A stretch of DNA of 58,438 bases from Schleiferilactobacillus harbinensis DSM 16991. Its GTDB lineage: Bacteria > Bacillota > Bacilli > Lactobacillales > Lactobacillaceae. The stretch covers positions 1 through 58,438 of the forward strand of contig NZ_AUEH01000017.1 of the NCBI RefSeq assembly GCF_000425885.1, in the 5' to 3' direction. The first letter of the stretch is position 1, and every line of letters begins with the position of its first letter. The notes beneath the pieces are model-generated. The model was not told where the DNA came from. It saw only the letters and a list, made by a program, of their open reading frames with translations, and searched no databases. Below, piece by piece: positions 1 through 9,430 of this stretch. A program made the position numbers and the translations under genes.

Positions 1-251
1 CGCTCCCGCCGCTGAGCGTGCAGATAAGCTGCCGTATCAGCAAAGTAAATCAACGCTACCTTATGCCCGGGAATTCGCTGTAGAACGGAGCCACGAGTGA
101 TCTCACGCGAAATAGTACTACGAGAGCGGTTGAGTTCGCGGGCAATCCGTGCTTGGGAGAATCCCTGATTGAGCAGAGTTTCAATGCGAACGCGATCAAA
201 ATTTGATAGTTGTTGGTAAGCCTTAGAGATGGTACGCTTGATGTTAGTCAT
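1..251 (-). CDS. IS30 family transposase, N-terminal part (cut by window edge)
   Basis: About 83 residues are visible, starting from an ATG at 251 preceded by GAAAGG. The N-terminus has the helix-turn-helix of IS30 transposases, with the motif GFSQARIARELNRSRSTISR at about residues 30-49, which recognises the element ends. The DDE catalytic domain would lie to the left of the window. It belongs to the mobile element only and has no link to the neighbouring export genes apart from having interrupted them. Confidence 0.88.
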   Translation of the reverse strand, partial: MTNIKRTISKAYQQLSNFDRVRIETLLNQGFSQARIARELNRSRSTISREITRGSVLQRIPGHKVALIYFADTAAYLHAQRRE

Positions 252-354
252 GATGTGCCTTTCTTATGTGCTTGGTTGCTTATAAGAATAGGTCATCATG
301 GCCTTTTTGGTCTATTTAATTATGTGTTGCACTTAGATTGTAAACGCGGGAAAA
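1..354 (-). mobile_element. IS30-family insertion sequence, right-hand part only
   Basis: The window opens inside an IS30-type element read on the minus strand. It holds the transposase start (next entry) and about 100 bases of terminal sequence before host DNA resumes. The outer boundary is judged from where the reading frame of the neighbouring ABC transporter stops making sense, near 345-355; the exact inverted repeat cannot be fixed because the other end lies outside the window. The insertion truncated the downstream ABC gene. Confidence 0.75.
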
Positions 355-988
355 CCATCAGGGCCGCAAAGATCTGAATGTTCTGTTTGGTCAAATGCTG
401 ATATGCCCACCCAAGGCCGGCTTCCAGCAAAATCAGTCCGACCACGACGACAATCGTGGCATAGAGGATAGTCTGCTGTTCCGTAATGCGATAGACAACC
501 ATCCAGGCCAGCAGCGAAATGCCAGTGATAATCTCCAGCACATTTTCTAAAGACTGCTGCAGCTGGGCAAAAAACGCCCGCACGCCGCCGGAATAGCGGA
601 AGGAGGACTCGCTCTTGTTCATCGTGCTGAAGTATTCCTTAGATTCCAGTGTCGCAAAGTCCACCTGCTCCCAGGCTTCATGGATCCGTATCTTTAATAC
701 TTCGTTGGCCCGGGCAGCACTGACCAGCATGGTCTGACGGATAAATAGGGCAGCTAACCCGACCACGATCACTAACAGATAGGTCACCACGGCGGTGCGG
801 ATCGCCGTATTAAAGCGGCGGGCCACCATCGCGTTCAACAGCTGCGTGTTGCCAATGATCAGCACGTATGGATTCATGGCGTTGAGCAAACTCGTGGCGA
901 GCATCAAGTAGACGAGCTTCTTGTCCAGACTATTCATCAGGTGCAGCGTGCTGCCCAATTCGCGAACTGCTGCGTTAATTTTCTTCAT
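320..988 (-). pseudogene. ABC exporter half-transporter, truncated by IS30
   Basis: Only the N-terminal transmembrane part of an ABC exporter half-molecule remains: about 210 residues with several hydrophobic helices (for example around the segments VVTYLLVIVVGLAALFI and ILYATIVVVVGLILL). There is no ATP-binding domain, whereas the family runs to about 580-600 residues. The last roughly ten codons before the stop at 320 are encoded by IS30 sequence. The ATG at 988 overlaps the end of the upstream ABC gene by 14 bases, so the two were a translationally coupled pair forming a heterodimeric exporter. With the nucleotide-binding domain gone it should be inactive, and its partner is probably stranded. 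Confidence 0.8.
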
Positions 989-2777
989 TTTGATCACCCG
1001 CCGCGTACAGCGTCTTTTGAGCTTCCCACAATTGCCGATAATACGTACAGCTGGCCAGCAGCTCGGCATGGGAACCCAGACCGATGATCCGGCCATCCTT
1101 CATCACCATGATTTGACTTTGCACCGTCAAGGAACCCAGCCGGTGCGAAATGAAAATGACCATCTTGTCCTTGAGCTTCGCACTGGCCAAGGCGTAGAAC
1201 TGCTTTTCAGCCAGCGGGTCCAGGGCTGCCGTGGGCTCATCCAGAATATTCAAGTCGGCGTCTTTGTACAATACCCGGGCAAAGAGCAGCTCTTCCTTCT
1301 GCCCGCCTGACAAAGAAATACCATCGGGATCTAGTTCATTGCCAATCATCGTGCGCACACCATGGGATAAATGCTGAACAAAATCGAGCATACCCACTTC
1401 CTGCAGCATGCGATCCACCCGGTCGCAATCAATTTTTTCAGGTACCACCAAGGCAATATTCTCAGCAATCGTAAAATGCAGCAGGATATCATCCTGAAAT
1501 TCCACCGCGATCCGGTCCCGCAGCGATGCGGTCGACCAGGCGGTGCGCGGTTGGCCGTTAATGGTGATGGTCCCGGCAGTCGGCGGATACAGACCGCAGA
1601 TCAGTTTGATCAGCGTCGTCTTGCCGGCACCATTCTCTCCCACAATGGCGAGGGACTGGCCAGCAGCCAGCGCCAACGATACATGATGCAGCAGAGTGGC
1701 CGAGCCCACCGCAAAGGAGACATCCTGCAAGCGCACGGACTGGATCTGGTCAATTGCCGGCAAGTTCGGAGTTGGTTCAAGGGGCTGGGCATACCCCAAG
1801 AAAGCCCGGAAACTCGCCGCGTACGACAGATTACGGCCCACTTCAGACAATGCCTGACGAATGGTCGTGAACCGGGCATTCAGCACCTGCATGGCAGTGA
1901 TGAAGACGATGATGTTTTCAATACTGACCGTCTGGGATTGGATCAGAAACAACAGCGTGCCGAGAATACCCAGAGCATTCACCGCGACCTGCAAGCCGCC
2001 GACCAGCGTGGTGACCCGGGTATAGCGCTGCTGCCAGGCAACAATGCCGTCAGCCAATACTGTGAAGTGCTGGTGCAGCAGCGGAAATAGGTTGAACAGC
2101 CGAATATCTTTCCCACTGCTGCGTTTCATTAACATCCGGGTGAAATAGCTCTGGTAACTGGCGATCTGGTTTTCTTCCTGTTTATGCTTGGCAAACCAGG
2201 CATTAGCGATCCGCTGCAACGCGTATTCCACCAAGTTGATTGCCGCCACAATCAGGATCAGCCAGGGGTTAAAGTAGCCTAACACCAAAGCGACAATGAT
2301 CACCTGAATACTTGTACGGACGGCCTGCAGGGTATTGTCCACAACGGCCCCGATTCCATCGTTGCCGCCGTTATAAATTGCTTCATAGGCTTGATCGATA
2401 ACAGCTTTGCCTTGGACCGAATCAATATCCGCTTGGCGCCAATTAAAGATCAAACCCGAGAATACCGGAATATAGTCGAAGCGAAAATCAAACGTGAACT
2501 GGGTCAACCCGTCTTGCAGATGGGTATCGAGGATATTGAGCCCGTAGCCGACCAGCGCAATCGCCAGAATAACCAGTACCGTACTCAGCCCTGGCAGGAT
2601 AGGCTGTTGAATCAAATGCACCACGAGGGCCGGGAAAGACACCACGAACCCGGCGTAGGCCGCTCCGACAATACAATCGATTAGAAATAATAGTATTTTA
2701 GCCGCCCGCCGCTGTTTGCCAAACAGCCGCATAATATAAGTCCAATCCCCATAACTGTGCATTGCCAACATCCCCAC
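975..2777 (-). CDS. ABC exporter, fused membrane and ATP-binding domains
   Basis: A 600-residue half-transporter of the ABC exporter type. Residues 20-320 form the six-helix membrane domain. The ATP-binding domain has Walker A GENGAGKTT (about residue 385), signature LSGGQ, Walker B NILDEP followed by the D-loop, and the switch histidine in FISHRLG. Such pairs export peptides, lipids or drugs; the substrate cannot be told from sequence. Start: the first ATG (2777) is used, but the ATG 15 codons later (MRLFGKQRR) is also possible. The partner gene directly downstream is broken by IS30, so a heterodimer could no longer form. Family call is firm, substrate unknown. Confidence 0.9.
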   Translation of the reverse strand: MGMLAMHSYGDWTYIMRLFGKQRRAAKILLFLIDCIVGAAYAGFVVSFPALVVHLIQQPILPGLSTVLVILAIALVGYGLNILDTHLQDGLTQFTFDFRFDYIPVFSGLIFNWRQADIDSVQGKAVIDQAYEAIYNGGNDGIGAVVDNTLQAVRTSIQVIIVALVLGYFNPWLILIVAAINLVEYALQRIANAWFAKHKQEENQIASYQSYFTRMLMKRSSGKDIRLFNLFPLLHQHFTVLADGIVAWQQRYTRVTTLVGGLQVAVNALGILGTLLFLIQSQTVSIENIIVFITAMQVLNARFTTIRQALSEVGRNLSYAASFRAFLGYAQPLEPTPNLPAIDQIQSVRLQDVSFAVGSATLLHHVSLALAAGQSLAIVGENGAGKTTLIKLICGLYPPTAGTITINGQPRTAWSTASLRDRIAVEFQDDILLHFTIAENIALVVPEKIDCDRVDRMLQEVGMLDFVQHLSHGVRTMIGNELDPDGISLSGGQKEELLFARVLYKDADLNILDEPTAALDPLAEKQFYALASAKLKDKMVIFISHRLGSLTVQSQIMVMKDGRIIGLGSHAELLASCTYYRQLWEAQKTLYAAGDQNEEN

Positions 2778-2888
2778 TCACTGGCCTTTGATTCAGCCGT
2801 GCCATTAGAACTTCCAAATTAATATATAATTTAACTGCATTATACCCCCCATTTTTCATCAGCAATGATTTTCACTCATTATTTGGGC

Positions 2889-2934
2889 CAAAAAAAACGC
2901 ACCGCCATCAGCCAATTGCCTAACAGCAGTGCGT
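2889..2934 (-). terminator. Terminator after nrdG
   Basis: On the minus strand, 20 bases after the nrdG stop, a long hairpin (outer arms ACGCAC and GTGCGT, continued by G-U and Watson-Crick pairs) is followed by a run of eight T. It ends the nrdDG transcript. The remaining bases up to 2777 of the ABC gene hold no other gene; they would carry the ABC promoter. Confidence 0.85.
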
Positions 2935-2954
2935 GGTCCGGACCTCACTCGCGA

Positions 2955-3581
2955 CTATTTCACCAAGCGCGACCAGATAACGACTTTATCTTCCTTCAAT
3001 GATGCCGGCACATCGATGATCCGCTGGTTGCTGGACCCGCGGAACTGCAGTGTTAAATCTTTCTCCGCTTCCAAGAAGCGGCCGTCCACCAGAATGTCCA
3101 GCATACTGAGCAATTTCAGTTTGTCATCAGATTCCTGCTGCAACTCATCCCACGTATACCCGGTCCAAGACCAAATATCCTTAGTGTGGCCGAACCGGGC
3201 CCGAATCGCCCGGCACAGCTTCAAGCAGACCTGGGTATTCAGGAACGGTTCGCCGCCCAGCAGGGTCAAGCCCTGCACGTAGGAATGGGACAAATCGTCG
3301 AGGATCTTGTCCTGAACGGCATCCGTATAGGGCTGACCGTAATGGAAGTTTTGCGCGACGGCATTGTAGCAGCCGGGACAGGCAAACTTGCAGCCGGATA
3401 CATACAAGCTGCATCGGACACCTTCCCCGTCCACCATCACGAAGGGCTTGTAACTGGCGTAATAGCCCAAGGATAAGTCCTTGGCCAGCCATTCCTGCGG
3501 TTTGGGATTCTTCGGCAACCGCGCGATCCTGCGTTTGCTCTCTTGTGCCATGTGCTTTTGAATTTCTGTGCGATCCATCAA
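2955..3581 (-). CDS. nrdG: Anaerobic ribonucleotide reductase activating protein NrdG
   Basis: A 208-residue radical SAM activase. It uses a 4Fe-4S cluster and S-adenosylmethionine to create the glycyl radical on NrdD in the absence of oxygen. The cluster motif is seen as CKFACPGC (C-x3-C-x2-C) near residue 65, followed by the SAM-binding GGEP (LLGGEPFLN). Length is slightly longer than the usual 150-200 because of an N-terminal stretch before the core; an internal start is possible, but the first ATG pair sits well behind nrdD. It lies 12 bases after nrdD on the same strand and ends at a strong terminator, so both are one operon. Confidence 0.95.
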   Translation of the reverse strand: MMDRTEIQKHMAQESKRRIARLPKNPKPQEWLAKDLSLGYYASYKPFVMVDGEGVRCSLYVSGCKFACPGCYNAVAQNFHYGQPYTDAVQDKILDDLSHSYVQGLTLLGGEPFLNTQVCLKLCRAIRARFGHTKDIWSWTGYTWDELQQESDDKLKLLSMLDILVDGRFLEAEKDLTLQFRGSSNQRIIDVPASLKEDKVVIWSRLVK

Positions 3582-3593
3582 ACACCCGGCTTT

Positions 3594-5783
3594 CTAATAA
3601 CGCGCATTGGCGATTTGATCGTTGCTGAAGCTCATGTGCTTCACCCGGTGGATGATTTCTTCCTGCCGGCCGTGAACCATTGGCCGCTTGTTGGGATTGC
3701 CCAAGTAGCCGCAAAGCCGCTTGACCACATCGCAGGTTTCCGGATCATGGTTGCCGCATTCCGGGCATTCGTAACCCTTGGCGGTCGCCTTGAATTCACC
3801 CTTGAAACCGCACTTGAAGCATTGGTCAATGGGCGTGTTGGTCCCCAAATAACCGATCTTGTCATAGGCATAATCCCACACGGCTTCCAGCGCCTTGGGG
3901 TTCTGCTTCAAATTCGGGTATTCGCAGTAGTGGATGAAGCCGCCGGCACTGTACTGGGGATAGTCCTTTTCAAAATCCAGCTTCTCAAACGGCGTAACTT
4001 TCTTCCGCACATCGTAATGGAAGGAGTTGGTATAGTATTCCTTATCCGTGATGTCCTTGACGATGCCGAACTTCTTTCGGTCGTCCCGGCAGAACGTATC
4101 AGTCAGGGATTCACTGGGCGTGCCGTAAACGGAGAAGTGATAGCCGTATTCTTTTTCCCAAGCTTTGCAGTGGTCGGCCATGGACTTGACAATGCTGACC
4201 GAAAAGGCCTTGGCCTCAGGATCGTGTTCCCAATTGGGACCATAGAACACCGTGCCGACTTCATACAAGCCGATGTAGCCCAAAGAAACAGTAGCCCGGC
4301 TGTTGCGGAACAGGGAGTCGACAGTATCCGTGGACGCTAAGCGGTGCCCAAACGCGCCGTACTTGTACAGGATCGGGGCACTCTCCGGGGTCGCTTCTTT
4401 CGTCCGCTGGACCTTGTAGACCAAGCCTTGTTTGCAGATGTTCATCCGTTCTTCGAAGATCTCCCAAAACTTCTTTTGATTGCCCTTGGATTCCATGGCG
4501 ATGCGGGGCAGGTTTACGGTGAGCACCCCCAGGTTCATCCGGCCGGCATTCACTTCTTCACCGGTCTTGGGATCTGTCCAGCCTTGCAGGAAGGAGCGGC
4601 AGCCCATGGGTGCCTTGAAGGAACCGGTCAGTTTCTTGATCATGTCGTAGGACAACACATCCGGGTACATCCGCTTGGTGGCACACTCAATGGCCAGCTG
4701 CTTGATGTCGTAGTTGGGATCGTCGGGGTGCAGATTCAAGCCCTTCTTTAGGGTGAAGACCAGCTTCGGGAAAATGGCCGTGCGTTTTTCTTTGCCCAGA
4801 CCCAAGATCCGGATCTTCAAAATATCCTTCTGGATCTCCCGTTCGATCCAACTGGTGCCCAGGCCAAACCCAACCGTCACAAACGGCGTCTGGCCCTGGG
4901 TTGAATACAGGGTGTTGACCTGATATTCCAAGGTTTGCAAGGCATCATAGATGTCCTTGCGGGTCCGTTCCTTAGCGAAGGCCTCTACCTTGGCCGGATC
5001 GTCGGTGAGCTCGCGGGCTTCTTTCAAATGCTTCTGGTAGTTCTTCTCCGCAAACGGCGCCAGCACTTCGTCGGTCCGGTCGCTGGAACAGCCGCCGTAT
5101 TGGGATGAAGCGACATTGGCGATGATCTGGGTCATTTGGGTGACCGCCACTCCGATACTGTGCGCCGGTTCCACTTCGGCGTTGCCGATGGCGAAGCCGT
5201 GGGTCAGCATATATTTGAAATCAATCAAACAGCAGTTGGTTTCAGCCATGTAGGGCGTGTAATCCAAATCGTGCCAGTGGATGTCACCGCGGACGTGGGC
5301 ATTGGCCACCGCCTTGGGCAGCATCTTCAGACCGATCGCCTTGGCGACGGCCCCAGCGGTCAGATCCCGCTGGGTCGAAAAAACCCGGCTGTCCTTGTTG
5401 GCGTTCTCGTTAACGACGGTCTTGTCTTTGCTTAACAGCCGGTCGATCTGGAAATTGACGTCCCGCCGCTGCTTGCGCTTCAGGTCTTGTTGCAGGCGGT
5501 ACTGGGTGTAGCTTTCTGCCCAATCGTACTTGCCGTCATTGATCAAGGATTGCTCCACGATGTTTTGAATCTCAGAGATTTCGACGTCAGCCGTATAGCG
5601 GTCCTGAATTTTTGCCGTCACATCATTGGTGATGTCATCGATGGCATTCGTATCCGCTGGGGACAACTTCCCCACGCTTTGGGCGGCCTTCGTAATCACC
5701 GTTTGAATTTTACTCGCGTCAAAATTGACGATGCGGCCGTCGCGCTTCTTAATTTTGGTCGTAACCGTGTGTACCTCTAACAT
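3594..5783 (-). CDS. nrdD: Anaerobic ribonucleoside-triphosphate reductase NrdD
   Basis: A 729-residue class III reductase that makes deoxyribonucleotides from NTPs without oxygen. The N-terminus (residues 8-100) is an ATP-cone, KRDGRIVNFDASKI, for allosteric control. The C-terminus has the zinc site formed by two CxxC pairs (CFKC and CPEC) and the glycyl-radical loop RLCGYLGNP about 25 residues before the end. The start ATG at 5783 has AAGGAG nine bases upstream. It is first gene of nrdDG; two NrdR boxes lie upstream, pointing to repression by the NrdR/ATP-dATP sensor. Confidence 0.96.
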   Translation of the reverse strand: MLEVHTVTTKIKKRDGRIVNFDASKIQTVITKAAQSVGKLSPADTNAIDDITNDVTAKIQDRYTADVEISEIQNIVEQSLINDGKYDWAESYTQYRLQQDLKRKQRRDVNFQIDRLLSKDKTVVNENANKDSRVFSTQRDLTAGAVAKAIGLKMLPKAVANAHVRGDIHWHDLDYTPYMAETNCCLIDFKYMLTHGFAIGNAEVEPAHSIGVAVTQMTQIIANVASSQYGGCSSDRTDEVLAPFAEKNYQKHLKEARELTDDPAKVEAFAKERTRKDIYDALQTLEYQVNTLYSTQGQTPFVTVGFGLGTSWIEREIQKDILKIRILGLGKEKRTAIFPKLVFTLKKGLNLHPDDPNYDIKQLAIECATKRMYPDVLSYDMIKKLTGSFKAPMGCRSFLQGWTDPKTGEEVNAGRMNLGVLTVNLPRIAMESKGNQKKFWEIFEERMNICKQGLVYKVQRTKEATPESAPILYKYGAFGHRLASTDTVDSLFRNSRATVSLGYIGLYEVGTVFYGPNWEHDPEAKAFSVSIVKSMADHCKAWEKEYGYHFSVYGTPSESLTDTFCRDDRKKFGIVKDITDKEYYTNSFHYDVRKKVTPFEKLDFEKDYPQYSAGGFIHYCEYPNLKQNPKALEAVWDYAYDKIGYLGTNTPIDQCFKCGFKGEFKATAKGYECPECGNHDPETCDVVKRLCGYLGNPNKRPMVHGRQEEIIHRVKHMSFSNDQIANARY

Positions 5784-5848
5784 CGTGGCTCACTCCTTCT
5801 TGCAATCCACCACATGTCTGGCCGACCGTACCAGCGATCCGTTCCCAG

Positions 5849-5895
5849 CCACATCATGTAGTGGTTATGAATTATGATACCACGATATATAGGGG
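5849..5895 (-). promoter_or_regulatory. Pair of NrdR boxes with nrdD promoter
   Basis: Two 16-base elements similar to the NrdR consensus ACACTATATATTGTGT are centred 31 bases (three helical turns) apart: on the minus strand CCCCTATATATCGTGG (5880-5895) and CCACTACATGATGTGG (5849-5864). A -10-like CATAAT lies between them. Two boxes with whole-turn spacing is the hallmark of NrdR sites. The rest of 5896-6143 holds no gene; a plus-strand TATAAT near 5951 could serve the next gene. Confidence 0.75.
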
Positions 5896-6143
5896 GAATG
5901 CACTGAAAACACAAATGAAAATTACGTACTGAACAGGCTGAAAGCGGTCCAGTATAATCAGTGCAAGGTCTCGCGGGGCTTGATAAATTCTTCGGTATTC
6001 TTCTAGTTAAAACGAATTGTATACATCCAGATTGTGCAGTGCTGAATTGCTGCCAACACCATTGCATGTGGGTCGCTGCAAGCATATTGCTTGTTGCGCC
6101 GCGGATTTCCGGCTAAACTGACCCCAAAAAGGAGTGACCATTA

Positions 6144-7065
6144 ATGAAAGCATTCGGTTTTACCCAAGGCGGCGGACCCACTGCCTTGCAGGAATTCGAT
6201 ATTGCCGCTCCGCACCCGGCCAATGATCAGGTTTTGATTGACGTTGCCGCCATCGGCCTAAATAATCGGGAGCGCCTTTCCCGGGAACAGGGCAGCTTAG
6301 GCGGTCCGACGATTCCCGGCCGGGACGCAGCCGGCATTGTGACCGCCGTCGGCAGCAATCATGCAACCTTTCAAATCGGCGACCGGGTCGTGGCCCATGT
6401 CCAGCAAAGCTATGCCGCCCAAGTCACCGCATCGGTACGCAGCACGGCCAAACTGCCCGCACAGCTCAGTTTCACCACCGCGGCTGCACTAGTGACGCCC
6501 GGAGTCACGGCCTTACCGCATTGTCTATACCTTTGGCCGCATTCGAGCCGGTGAAACAGTGATTGTCAAAGGGGCTTCCGGCGGCGTGGGGTCTCTAGTC
6601 GTCCAGCTGGCTAACCAGGTCGGGGCGACCGTCATCGGCGTAGCCAGTGCTCGGAATCAACTGCTGGTGGAAAAATTGGGCGTGGATCGCTTTGTCGCTT
6701 ACGATCAAGCGGACATCAGCACCGCCCTTGCCGCCACCGCCGACATTGTCGTCAATGTGGCGATGAATGGCGCCGGCGGCGACCAGGACGTGGCCATGGT
6801 CAAACCCGGCGGCCGCATCATTTCAGTCAGCCATCGCTCCCCGCGGTTGCCCGCCGGCATGACCTTCCAGCATACTTATCCCGGGGATGACACCGACAGT
6901 GCGGCCCTGCCCCAGCTGGTCCAAGAAGCCGCGGCAGGTCAGCTGACGGTGCCGATTGATCACGTGTTTCCTTTCACTCTGGCGGGATTTGTGGCCGCCC
7001 ATGAAGCATTAGACAGCCAGCACACCGGCCGGATCGTCGTCGCCAAAGAACTGCCCACGTTATAA
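6144..7065 (+). pseudogene. Zinc-free alcohol dehydrogenase / quinone oxidoreductase, frameshifted
   Basis: Medium-chain dehydrogenase of the NADPH:quinone oxidoreductase type. The first part (6144-6554) carries the GroES-like domain with PGRDAAGIV; the second frame carries the Rossmann domain with IVKGASGGVGSLVVQLA. The frames join if one T of the TT at about 6513 is removed (codons then read GVTAYRIVYTFGRIRAG), giving 306 residues, the normal family length. The start ATG has AAAGGAG upstream. As written it is broken; a sequence error is as likely as real decay. Substrate unknown. Confidence 0.82.
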
Positions 7066-7088
7066 TAAGTTAAAAAGGGGGAATTGCT

Positions 7089-9050
7089 GTGGATCAAGTT
7101 TTTATTTTTATCTTGATGCTGGCTGCCGTGGTTGTGGCCAACGTCTTAGCGAAACACCTGCCCAAGATCCCGCTGCCCTTCTGGCTCATCGGCTTGGGCA
7201 TGGGATTAGCCATTTTCCCTTTCTTCCGCAACTTTACTCTGGACCCTTCGGTGTTCTCCTTTGCCATCATCGCGCCGCTGCTGTTTAACGAAGGGCAGAA
7301 TGCCTCCCGATTATGGATTGGCCGCACGCTGGGTAATATTTTCTCCCTGGCGGTGGGCCTGGTGCTGATCACCGTCTTGGTGCTCGGCTTCGGTCTGAGT
7401 ACAGTCACCTTCATTCCCTTGGCGTTAGCCTTCGCGCTGATTGCCATCGTTACCCCCACCGACGCATCGGCAGTCAATGCCATCAGTCAGACCAACCCGT
7501 TGAGTGAGGGGCAGCTGCTGATTTTGGAAAACGAGTCGCTGTTCAATGACGCCGCCGGCATCGTGGCCTTTGACCTGGCTCTGGCGGCGTTTATCTCCGG
7601 TCAATTTTCGCCCCTGCAAGCCACCGGCCAATTCCTGTACGTGGCCATTGGCGGCATTCTCTTCGGGGCAATCGTCGGCACCTTGATCGTCAGCCTGCGC
7701 ACCCAGCTGATCAAGTGGGGCGATGACGATCCGATCATCATGACCACCTTGCAATTACTCACCCCGCTGCTGATCTATTTCTTTGCCGAGGAATTGGGCT
7801 TCTCCGGTATCCTGGCCGTGGTCGCCGCCGGCATCGCCCATGGGGTGGAACGGGACCAGCTGCGCTTGACCAGCGCTCGGATGCAGATCGTCTCCACCAA
7901 CGTCTGGGAAATGGTCAGCGGGATCCTGTCCGGCTTGGTTTTTGTTTTATTGGGCGTGACCTTGCCCACCGTGATCAGCGACGCCTGGTACGGAAATACC
8001 TTCCTGCTGTTGAACATCATTGGCCTGGGCATCTACCTGAGCAAACTGGTCCTGCGGATTCTGTGGAGCCGCTATCTCGTCCATGTGCCCCGCACCAAGC
8101 ACCGCTGGCGCGATGCTTTGATCATCGGCTTTGGCGGCGCCAACGGGACCATCACGCTGTCCTTGGCCTTTTCCATGCCTCGCGGCGTCACCCTGCGCAA
8201 TGAATTGATCTTCATGGCCGCCGTGGTGATCATCATCAGTCTGGTCGTCCCGCCGCTTGTCTTCCCCCTGCTCGTGAAAAAACAGCCCGTCGCCAACAAA
8301 CAGCATGTGTGGGTTCGGCGGATGCTGGCCGAGGGTATCAAGGCCATGCGGGAAGAGACGGAACGCCCCGCTGAAGCCCAGATCGTGCTGGACAGTCTCG
8401 CCCAGGAACGGATCCTGGATGACGCGCCGAATCGCCGGGTCCAGCAGACAATTTTCCAGGACACCATTGATACGGAGAAAAAAACCATTGAGGCCCTGCG
8501 CCAGGCCAAGACGATTACGGACGATGAAGCTCATTACTACAACAACTTCATCGACTTGAACGACTTCACCGCCGACCAGCGGATCTGGAAGAATCTGCTC
8601 CTGCGCACCCGTTTCACGTTGCACATGGGCCATATTTATCGCGATCTGCGCTCGGTGCAGGATGCCTTTTTGACCAGCCCCATCAACCTGGAACCGATCT
8701 TCTGGAAGAAGCAGTTTACCGCCCACAATGAAGACATTCTGCCGATTGAAAAAGCCGGCTATGACGCCGTGATGAAACGATTGGGGACCCTGGAAGACAA
8801 AGACAACCGCGCGGAAGTAAACACCATCCGCCGCTTCTACCGGGACCGTCACCGCCGGGTTCAAGTCGACGCCGTGGACGGCGACATCATTTATCAAATG
8901 TTTTTGAAAGCATTCCACGCCGAGTACGAGTTGATCCAAGACGCGTTGGCGAAGAATGAAATCACTTCCGAACTGGCCGAACGCTTGCAGCAGCGGATCA
9001 CCTTCGACGAAATTACTTACCTGCAAAACCGCAGCGCCTTCCAAATTTAA
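7089..9050 (+). CDS. Na+/H+ antiporter, CPA1 family
   Basis: A 653-residue cation:proton antiporter. About 12 membrane helices occupy residues 1-390, with the family's ion-binding pattern in NESLFNDAAGIVAFDLAL (residues about 148-165). Residues 400-653 are a hydrophilic cytoplasmic tail rich in charged helices, probably regulatory. It removes Na+ (or K+/Li+) in exchange for protons and helps pH and salt balance. The start is GTG at 7089, supported by AGGGGG upstream. It follows the quinone oxidoreductase by 23 bases, so the two may be cotranscribed. Confidence 0.92.
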   Translation: MDQVFIFILMLAAVVVANVLAKHLPKIPLPFWLIGLGMGLAIFPFFRNFTLDPSVFSFAIIAPLLFNEGQNASRLWIGRTLGNIFSLAVGLVLITVLVLGFGLSTVTFIPLALAFALIAIVTPTDASAVNAISQTNPLSEGQLLILENESLFNDAAGIVAFDLALAAFISGQFSPLQATGQFLYVAIGGILFGAIVGTLIVSLRTQLIKWGDDDPIIMTTLQLLTPLLIYFFAEELGFSGILAVVAAGIAHGVERDQLRLTSARMQIVSTNVWEMVSGILSGLVFVLLGVTLPTVISDAWYGNTFLLLNIIGLGIYLSKLVLRILWSRYLVHVPRTKHRWRDALIIGFGGANGTITLSLAFSMPRGVTLRNELIFMAAVVIIISLVVPPLVFPLLVKKQPVANKQHVWVRRMLAEGIKAMREETERPAEAQIVLDSLAQERILDDAPNRRVQQTIFQDTIDTEKKTIEALRQAKTITDDEAHYYNNFIDLNDFTADQRIWKNLLLRTRFTLHMGHIYRDLRSVQDAFLTSPINLEPIFWKKQFTAHNEDILPIEKAGYDAVMKRLGTLEDKDNRAEVNTIRRFYRDRHRRVQVDAVDGDIIYQMFLKAFHAEYELIQDALAKNEITSELAERLQQRITFDEITYLQNRSAFQI

Positions 9051-9051
9051 G

Positions 9052-9088
9052 TTGCAGCACCATGGTCAAGGTGGTACAACTGTTTTAT
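9052..9088 (+). promoter_or_regulatory. Promoter of the ArsR-type regulator with operator half
   Basis: TTGCAG (9052-9057), a 17-base spacer and TACAAC (9075-9080) form a promoter just before the regulator start. The 11-mer AACTGTTTTAT at 9078-9088 overlaps the -10 region and the ATG. Its exact reverse complement lies in the promoter of the following MFS gene, which suggests that the encoded regulator binds both. Confidence 0.55.
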
Positions 9089-9386
9089 GGATATCAAACA
9101 ATCAGCAGCCACCAGCACAGAAGAATTTAAGCGCCGGATCTTCTTTGCCCTGTCTGAACCAGGACGCTACACGATCGTGCGCATGCTTTACCGCGTCGGC
9201 CACGAAATGGGCTGCGGCGAACTGAATCAGCATATCGAGATCGATAAGTCGACCATGTCCTACCACCTGCGCACCCTGCGGGAGATCGGCCTGGTCACGA
9301 CCCGCACCCAGGGTCGGGAGAAGTTCGTCCAGCTCAATACGGACCGAATCGATGCGGTATTACCGGGCTTACTGGCGAGTCTATAA
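9087..9386 (+). CDS. ArsR-type winged-helix regulator
   Basis: A 99-residue single-domain winged-helix protein. The recognition helix region reads LNQHIEIDKSTMSYHLRTLR, with the S-Y-H-L pattern typical of the ArsR family, followed by the wing LVTTRTQGREKFVQLN. No cysteine pair of the metal-sensing CVC type is present, so a non-metal signal is likely. An RBS-like AAGGTGG precedes the ATG by 12 bases. It is followed by its own terminator and by an MFS efflux gene whose promoter shares the same 11-base motif. I infer that it represses itself and the pump. Confidence 0.85.
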   Translation: MDIKQSAATSTEEFKRRIFFALSEPGRYTIVRMLYRVGHEMGCGELNQHIEIDKSTMSYHLRTLREIGLVTTRTQGREKFVQLNTDRIDAVLPGLLASL

Positions 9387-9391
9387 CAGCG

Positions 9392-9425
9392 AAACGTGCC
9401 GCCTGCGGGCAGTGCACGTTTTTCT
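9392..9425 (+). terminator. Terminator after the ArsR-type gene
   Basis: Arms AAACGTGC and GCACGTTT enclose a GC-rich loop and are followed by TTCTTTT. It separates the regulator transcript from the MFS gene. Confidence 0.8.
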
Positions 9426-9430
9426 TTTGG

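Noticed and set aside
7947-9044. Long minus-strand open frame of 365 codons
   Set aside because: It is the antisense of the Na+/H+ antiporter; composition is a mirror of the real frame, and there is no RBS or recognisable domain.
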